From assembly GCA_963773035.1 (NCBI GenBank), contig CAVYZX010000007.1, forward strand, positions 147,158 to 211,157: 64,000 nucleotides of DNA. Direction: 5' to 3'. Positions 59,568-64,000 of this stretch are shown piece after piece. The number at the start of each line of letters is the position of its first letter. The stretch's first letter is position 1. Source of the stretch: CAVRXZ01 sp963773035. GTDB lineage: Bacteria; Acidobacteriota; Vicinamibacteria; Vicinamibacterales; CAVVIG01. A model generated the notes under the pieces. It was not told where the DNA came from, made no database searches, and saw only the letters and a list, made by a program, of their open reading frames with translations. A program made the position numbers and the translations under genes.

Positions 59568-59882
59568 ATGCGGAACGAAGCTGACAGATTTGTGACTTGC
59601 CACTGGCTCACGCCGACACGTTCCATGCCGCATCCGCATTGCTTCATGGCGAGCGCTCGGCCGTGGAGTTGCCTGCGCGATGGTTTCCCCCGTCCTGTGG
59701 CCATGCGCGAACTGCGAAAGTGCTCGTCGTGTCCGCATTGGGAACGGCGCACGTTCGAAGATGCCAAACGCGACCAATTGTTCGAAATATGGGGCGTTGG
59801 TGACGCTGTCGTCAACCACGCGACGTTCGATGACGTGAGGCGTGAATTGGCGATGGAGACGTGGGGAGTGCCTGTCGATTAG
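59568..59882 (+). CDS. Small Cys/His-rich protein
   Basis: A 104-residue protein: FVTCHWLTPTRSMPHPHCFMASARPWSCLRDGFPRPVAMRELRKCSSCPHWERRTFEDAKRD. Cysteines at about 11, 25, 34, 51 and 54 and nearby His suggest metal or Fe-S binding; the last CxxCPHW is distinctive. SD GGGAGGA before ATG 59568. It follows the oxidoreductase by 104 bases, probably in its operon. No family name known to me. Confidence 0.55.
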   Translation: MRNEADRFVTCHWLTPTRSMPHPHCFMASARPWSCLRDGFPRPVAMRELRKCSSCPHWERRTFEDAKRDQLFEIWGVGDAVVNHATFDDVRRELAMETWGVPVD

Positions 59883-60027
59883 CTTGCAAACTCCACCGAG
59901 TCGGGCCGTGGAGGATCTCGTCAGACTTCTTCGCTCAAACTTCTGAATTCTTACTTCAGGCTGCATTGTTCAGCAGCCTGCTAGCCTCATAGGCGATGAT
60001 GATCGGGTCACGGTCCGGGCATCGAGA

Positions 60028-60062
60028 GCGAAAGATTCCGCGATCGATGCGAAATTTCGCCG
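60028..60062. promoter_or_regulatory. UAS-like palindrome upstream of the DHODH-like gene
   Basis: Boxes GCGAAAGATTCCGCG and GCGAAATTTCGCC. No GG-N10-GC element lies downstream; the nearest (60129-60141) has nine bases between GG and GC. Confidence 0.45.
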
Positions 60063-60141
60063 CGCCCCACACGGGCGTCGGTCTCAACATCGATCTGCAA
60101 CCGGTCGGGCGCGACCACCAGCGGCTGAGGAAGGTTATCGC

Positions 60142-61134
60142 ATGACGCTGACGACTTCGTACTTGGGCCTGAAGCTGGCGCATCCATTTATTCTCGGCGC
60201 ATCCCCGGTGACCGGGTACCTTGACAATGTCCGACGCGCCGAAGATGGCGGCTGTGCGGCGATCGTCATGCACTCGCTCTTCGAGGAGCGAATCGCCGAA
60301 ACCGCAGCCGGCAAGATCCCCGGATTTGAGCACGCCGCACGGGAGCTCCTGGCCACGCTGACGCACTTTTCCCGCCCTGAAAAATTCCCCTTGGGTCCCG
60401 TGGAGTACCTCGAGCAGCTGCGCAGAATCAAAGCTGCCGTGTCTGTTCCGGTCATCGGCTCGTTGAATGGCGTTGGCACCGATGGCTGGCTTCAGTATGC
60501 GCGGTTGATCGAGGAAGCGGGGGCTGATGCCTTGGAGCTGAACGTCTACTACCTGTCGACAGACGTACGGGATTCGTCGCCGGATATCGAGGCGCACATC
60601 GAATCGCTGGTCAGAAGACTGAAGGGGTTGATTCACATTCCACTCGCGGTGAAGCTGTCGCCGTTCTTCACGGCCTTCGGGAGCCTGGCCCTGCGGCTCG
60701 AGGCCGCCGGCGCCGATGGTCTGGTCTTCTTCAATCGCTTCTATCAGCCCGATGTCGACATCGACACGCTCGAGGCCCTTCCCAATCTTCATCTGTCAAC
60801 GAGCGCGGAGCTCCTGTTGCGGCTCCGTTGGCTGGCGATCCTCTCGGAGCATGTCAAAGCCTCGCTTGCCGTGACCGGTGGTGTCCACAATGTCCGGGAC
60901 GGCATCAAGGCGCTGATGAGCGGGGCGCATGCCGTGCAGATGGTTTCGGCGGTGCTTCAGCAGGGACCGCAGCTGTTTCGAGAGATGGAGCAGGGCCTGA
61001 GCCACTGGATGACGCGCCACAAATACGACGCGATTGATGCGTTCCGCGGGAGCTGGAACTTGCGTCGCTATGGCGACCCGACCCACTTCGAACGCACGGG
61101 CTACTTTCATGTGTTGCAGAGTTGGTCGGCATGA
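60142..61134 (+). CDS. Dihydroorotate dehydrogenase-like FMN enzyme
   Basis: A 330-residue TIM-barrel flavoprotein: TTSYLGLKLAHPFILGASPVTGYLDNVRRAEDGGCAAIVMHSLFEERI at the N-terminus, GSLNGVGTDGWLQYARLIEEAGADALELNVYY, IPLAVKLSPFF, GADGLVFFNRFYQPD and FMN-site AVTGGVHNVRDGIKALMSGAHAVQMVS. It belongs to the DHODH-like proteins often found with redox clusters rather than pyrimidine genes. The GltD/PyrK-like protein upstream could be its electron partner, as in dihydropyrimidine dehydrogenases. SD GAGGAAGG. Confidence 0.85.
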   Translation: MTLTTSYLGLKLAHPFILGASPVTGYLDNVRRAEDGGCAAIVMHSLFEERIAETAAGKIPGFEHAARELLATLTHFSRPEKFPLGPVEYLEQLRRIKAAVSVPVIGSLNGVGTDGWLQYARLIEEAGADALELNVYYLSTDVRDSSPDIEAHIESLVRRLKGLIHIPLAVKLSPFFTAFGSLALRLEAAGADGLVFFNRFYQPDVDIDTLEALPNLHLSTSAELLLRLRWLAILSEHVKASLAVTGGVHNVRDGIKALMSGAHAVQMVSAVLQQGPQLFREMEQGLSHWMTRHKYDAIDAFRGSWNLRRYGDPTHFERTGYFHVLQSWSA

Positions 61135-61147
61135 ATCGGGATGGCGG

Positions 61148-62524
61148 CTAATTCTTTCGCATCTCGAGAAATAGTCTTGTTCCGTGTCGCGACACCAGTA
61201 AGAAGACTGGCCGGCCCCGCTCGATCGCTTGCAACTCTCGCCTCGCGTCAACCAATGTAGGCACTGGGCGGCCATTGACAGCCAGGACGATGTCGCCGGC
61301 GACAAGTTCCGCTTCGTCGGCGGGGCTGTCCGGAGTGACGTGCTTGACGAGTGCGCCACCAACGGCCGCCGCCGCTTCATGAGTCGCGCTCGCGGGCGTG
61401 ATCTCGCCCAGCGTCAGCCCGTCATCGTTGTCGTTGGGCTCGTCGGCGGGCACATCGTCGGTGGCGTCAACAGGCTGCTCTTCGATGACGACCATGTGTG
61501 TCAGCTTCGTTCCCTCGCGGAAGACTTTCACCTTCACGGTGGTCCCGGGCGCTGTGGACGCAGTGCGGGCGATCAGATCACGCGTGTCGGCGATGGCCGT
61601 ACCGTCGATCTCGACGATAACGTCGCCTGCTTGCAGGCCCGCGCGTTCCGCCGCCGAGCCGTCATCGACGCTCATCACAATAGCCCCAGTCGGCGCCGGC
61701 AAATGAAGCTCGGTCGCTTCATCTTCTAAGATCGGGCCGTCATGCAGCTGCACGCGGAGTTCACCGCGCACCACCTTGCCGCTCCGCAATTGCGGTAACA
61801 AGGCTTTCACAGCGTTGATGGGCACGGCGAACCCGATTCCGACATTGGTGCCGGTGTCCGCGTCGAGCATGGCCACGTTTATGCCCACGACCTCACCGCG
61901 AGCGTTCAACAATGGACCGCCTGAGTGTCCGAGGTTGATCGATGCATCAGTTTGTATTAATTCCTGCCACAACCCGTCCTCCACTTGCATAGGACGCCGG
62001 GCGAAGCTCACGATCCCGACTGACACGCTGTGACCGAGCTGAAAGGGGCTTCCGATGGCCACGACCCAATCGCCGGGCTCGAGCACGCTCGAATCGCCAA
62101 GCGTGGCCTTCTGAAGGTTGGGGGGCGGGTTCTGGAGCCTGATCAGGGCGCTATCAGTCAGCGGATCGCTACCCACTCGGATGGCACGATACCGTTTCCT
62201 GTCGTTACCGAACATGGTCACTTCGATTCGTTCGGCACCCTCGACGACGTGGCGGTTTGTGAGAATGTCACCAGTACTGCTGATGACGAATCCGGAGCCG
62301 ACGGCGAGATTGACATGCTCACCGAGGCCCAGCTCTTTCCAACCCTTCACCCGCGAGCGCGCGATGACCGACACGACTACGGGGTTCTCGCGTCGAGCGA
62401 TATCCCTGAACAACGTTGCGCTCTTGGACGACGCAGGAGGTTGTCCAACCCCATGCGACGCGCCAGCAACCGACGCCGCTGCAGAGAGGAACGCCGCGAG
62501 CATCAAAACGCTCGTCGCTTTCAT
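61148..62524 (-). CDS. HtrA/DegP-type periplasmic serine protease
   Basis: A 458-residue protein: signal peptide (about 1-25), trypsin-like domain with catalytic His (LTNRHVVEGA, about 92), Asp (LTDSALIRL, about 122) and Ser in INLGHSGGPLLN (about 197; usual GNSGGP is GHSGGP here), plus two PDZ domains (VMSVDDGSAAERAGLQAGDVIVEIDG; VKHVTPDSPADEAELVAGDIVLAVNG). Quality control of envelope proteins. ATG 62524 has AGGG nearby; a sigma-54-type element (62537) predicts an RNA start two bases upstream. Confidence 0.9.
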   Translation of the reverse strand: MKATSVLMLAAFLSAAASVAGASHGVGQPPASSKSATLFRDIARRENPVVVSVIARSRVKGWKELGLGEHVNLAVGSGFVISSTGDILTNRHVVEGAERIEVTMFGNDRKRYRAIRVGSDPLTDSALIRLQNPPPNLQKATLGDSSVLEPGDWVVAIGSPFQLGHSVSVGIVSFARRPMQVEDGLWQELIQTDASINLGHSGGPLLNARGEVVGINVAMLDADTGTNVGIGFAVPINAVKALLPQLRSGKVVRGELRVQLHDGPILEDEATELHLPAPTGAIVMSVDDGSAAERAGLQAGDVIVEIDGTAIADTRDLIARTASTAPGTTVKVKVFREGTKLTHMVVIEEQPVDATDDVPADEPNDNDDGLTLGEITPASATHEAAAAVGGALVKHVTPDSPADEAELVAGDIVLAVNGRPVPTLVDARRELQAIERGRPVFLLVSRHGTRLFLEMRKN

Positions 62525-62536
62525 GCCGATCCCTGT

Positions 62537-62552
62537 AGCACGGAGCGTGCCC
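62537..62552 (-). promoter_or_regulatory. Sigma-54-like promoter GGGCACGCTCCGTGCT (minus strand)
   Basis: 10 of 12 positions (YRYR perfect, TTGC is GTGC). Predicted start about 62526. UAS 62621 is about 86 bp upstream. Confidence 0.5.
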
Positions 62553-62620
62553 CTTCGGTGCAATCGTCATGAGCCGCATGACCTCGAGCGTCCTTTGCAG
62601 GCTGCCAATCTCGGCCGGTG

Positions 62621-62653
62621 AGGGATTTTTCGCACAACGCCAAAAAGTCCCCG
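62621..62653. promoter_or_regulatory. UAS of the sigma-54 regulon, best palindrome
   Basis: GAGGGATTTTTCGC and GCCAAAAAGTCCCC form a clear dyad. It lies 86 bp from the minus promoter at 62537 and 142 bp from the plus promoter at 62778. Confidence 0.72.
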
Positions 62654-62777
62654 TACCATCGAGTGCTCCCGGGTGACATGGTCATGGACATTACTTCTTT
62701 GGTGCCGAATCATCGGCAGGGCTGTCGTGCATCGGGCGCGCGCAGCGCCAAGATCACTTCAACCCGGCGATTGCCCT

Positions 62778-62793
62778 TGGCACTCCACTTGCG
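62778..62793 (+). promoter_or_regulatory. Sigma-54 promoter TGGCACTCCACTTGCG
   Basis: TGGCAC and TTGC are perfect; 10 of 12 positions. Predicted start about 62804, before ATG 62833. Confidence 0.82.
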
Positions 62794-62832
62794 AGATGGC
62801 TCGGCAGCAATACAGCCCTGAGTGTGACCGCC

Positions 62833-64000
62833 ATGGTGCAGGTTCTCAGCGATAGCGCACGACGCTCAATGCGCAACCAGAAGCGAGGAGCTGGCTATGC
62901 GAGCCTGTGCGTGTTCGCGCTGGCTTTCGGCTGGATCGAGGCATCGGTCGTCGTCTATCTTCGCGAGATCTACATGCGAGAGGCAGCTCTCAATGCGACG
63001 AGCGGCCTCGAAGGTCTGCAGATCACACTGGTATCGTTGCCCGGTCATCTCGTGGGCTTGGAGATGGCGCGCGAAGCCTGCACCATCCTCTTGCTCGGCG
63101 CCGTGGCGTGGCTGGCGGGCGGCCGTTCACGCGAACGTGTTGGCGCCTTTCTTCTGTCGTTTGGCATCTGGGATCTGACCTACTACGCCGTGCTCAAGCT
63201 GGTGGCGGCCTGGCCGGGCAGCTTGAGCACGTGGGATATTCTCTTTTTGATTCCTCTGCCATGGGTCGCACCGGTATGGGCGCCGGTGACGGTCGCCACC
63301 GTCTTCGTCCTTGCGGGCAGCTATCTGTTTTGGACGCCGGAGCGTGAACGGTCGTATCGCTGGCCGGATGTCGCGGTTCTGGCAGGGTCTGCTCTGATGA
63401 CGATCGCGGCATTCCTCGTCGAGTCGCAGGCCGCGATCGATCACCAGGTGCCACAGCGCTTCCCGCTGTGGCTGTTCTCGGCTGGTGTCATCGTTGGAAC
63501 GGCGTGGTTTCTACGAGTCGAACAGGGCACTGCCGGCGACAAAGACAAGCCGCGACCTTGGGTGGGTGTGCGTGTGCGGACGATGCCACCCCAAAGCAGG
63601 GCGAGAGTCACGCCGAGTAAAGAAGCGGTCGTCGTCAGCAATGCGTCGAGCGAAGGTCATGAGGTCGACGTCGGTCGCGTGATTTCGGAGTACACGGAAG
63701 CCAGGCAGCGGCTTGACGCGCTCCTGAACGAAGCCGGCGAGTTGGGGGAGCGGTTCGAGCGACTCTCGCACGGTCTGACTGCACATCCAAGACGGATGAT
63801 CATCGGCATTCCCGATCGACGCGTTGAAGATCCGAGCGAGTGGGAGGTGATGCCGAGCCACCCCCTTCCGACGATTGAAAGCCTGTCGCGCCTCACCGAT
63901 GACATCCGAGAAGCCACGCTCATAGTCGAGCCGCTCCGCGAGCGGCTCATCCTCATGGGCCAATCCGACCTCGTTCAGCAACCCGATGGGTTCTTTCAGT
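62833..64000 (+). CDS. Membrane protein of unknown function, runs off the right edge
   Basis: Open frame from ATG 62833 to the window end (389 codons, no stop). Residues 20-40 (GYASLCVFALAFGWIEASVVVYL) and three to six more helices to about residue 210 (LLGAVAWLAGG, GVFLLSFGIWDLTYYAVLKLV, ILFLIPLPWVAPVWAPVTVATVFVLAGSYLF, WLFSAGVIVGTAWFLRV) form a polytopic domain. A soluble C-terminal region follows (SEYTEARQRLDALLNEAGELGERFERLSHGLTAHP). Strong UAS and sigma-54 promoter. No family recognised. Confidence 0.7.
   Translation, partial: MVQVLSDSARRSMRNQKRGAGYASLCVFALAFGWIEASVVVYLREIYMREAALNATSGLEGLQITLVSLPGHLVGLEMAREACTILLLGAVAWLAGGRSRERVGAFLLSFGIWDLTYYAVLKLVAAWPGSLSTWDILFLIPLPWVAPVWAPVTVATVFVLAGSYLFWTPERERSYRWPDVAVLAGSALMTIAAFLVESQAAIDHQVPQRFPLWLFSAGVIVGTAWFLRVEQGTAGDKDKPRPWVGVRVRTMPPQSRARVTPSKEAVVVSNASSEGHEVDVGRVISEYTEARQRLDALLNEAGELGERFERLSHGLTAHPRRMIIGIPDRRVEDPSEWEVMPSHPLPTIESLSRLTDDIREATLIVEPLRERLILMGQSDLVQQPDGFFQ

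Noticed and set aside
60365..60400. TTTTCCCGCCCTGAAAAATTCCCC palindrome-like segment
   Set aside because: Encodes conserved HFSRPEKFPLG of the DHODH-like enzyme, so codon choice explains it.
1..64000. tRNA, rRNA, CRISPR or prophage
   Set aside because: No clover-leaf, rRNA core, regularly spaced repeat array, integrase or phage structural gene was recognised on either strand.

Overview
High-GC bacterial chromosome segment, densely coded on both strands. No rRNA, tRNA, CRISPR array or intact transposase was seen. A TonB receptor with an N-terminal carboxypeptidase-like domain, many c-type cytochromes, DUF4342/DUF5335 proteins, two-component kinases and sigma-54 promoters fit Acidobacteriota (for example Vicinamibacteria). 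That assignment is inference only; there is no marker gene.

Layout. 1-7.1 kb: edge of a phosphotransferase/ATPase gene and an RND efflux operon (TolC, RND pump, membrane-fusion protein) beside a PadR repressor. 7.1-12.3 kb: small stress and membrane proteins around a CHASE3/PAS histidine kinase. 12.3-16 kb: a multiply frameshifted P-type ATPase and a frameshifted TonB-like protein. 16-19.2 kb: amidase and a metal-type ABC transporter. 19.3-24.3 kb: small sigma-54 gene, pyruvate kinase-like protein, membrane proteins and a universal stress protein (USP). 24.4-28.5 kb: operon of c-type cytochromes, a FixL-like kinase and a receiver-only regulator. 28.5-36.2 kb: HSP20, L,D-transpeptidase, M15-like peptidase, BON protein, TonB receptor, OsmC. 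36.2-42.4 kb: two alcohol dehydrogenases, ABC ATPase, ZIP transporter, hydrolase. 42.5-48.7 kb: second BON protein, second receiver, tandem USP, phosphoribosyltransferase/erythromycin-esterase fusion, DUF5335, polymerase-X-like HhH protein. 49-55.6 kb: cytochromes, CHAD protein, gene remnants, aminotransferase, FAD oxidoreductase. 55.6-64 kb: a three-frame GltD/PyrK-type oxidoreductase, DHODH-like enzyme, HtrA protease and a membrane protein running off the window.

Main discovery. Intergenic regions repeatedly carry a roughly 32-bp interrupted palindrome (boxes like GGGAnTTTTCGC and GCGAAAAnTCCCC). In most cases it lies 70-145 bp upstream of a good -24/-12 sigma-54 promoter (TGGYRYRN4TTGCW). 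I count about 15 such sites and about 22 candidate promoters. The downstream genes are mostly USP, HSP20, BON, OsmC/TonB receptor, cytochromes, dehydrogenases, redox enzymes and HtrA, so this looks like one enhancer-binding-protein/sigma-54 stress regulon. Both kinases in the window have PAS domains with the FixL heme histidine and the two distal-pocket arginines at exact spacing (H, +6 R, +20 R). One of them sits inside a regulon operon with a receiver-only regulator. The working model is an oxygen- or redox-gated sigma-54 survival regulon, analogous in logic to FixLJ or DosR. The AAA+ activator itself is not in the window.

Caution on sequence quality. Several well-conserved genes are broken by single-base indels, often in short homopolymers. 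Sequencing or assembly error is a real possibility for those.
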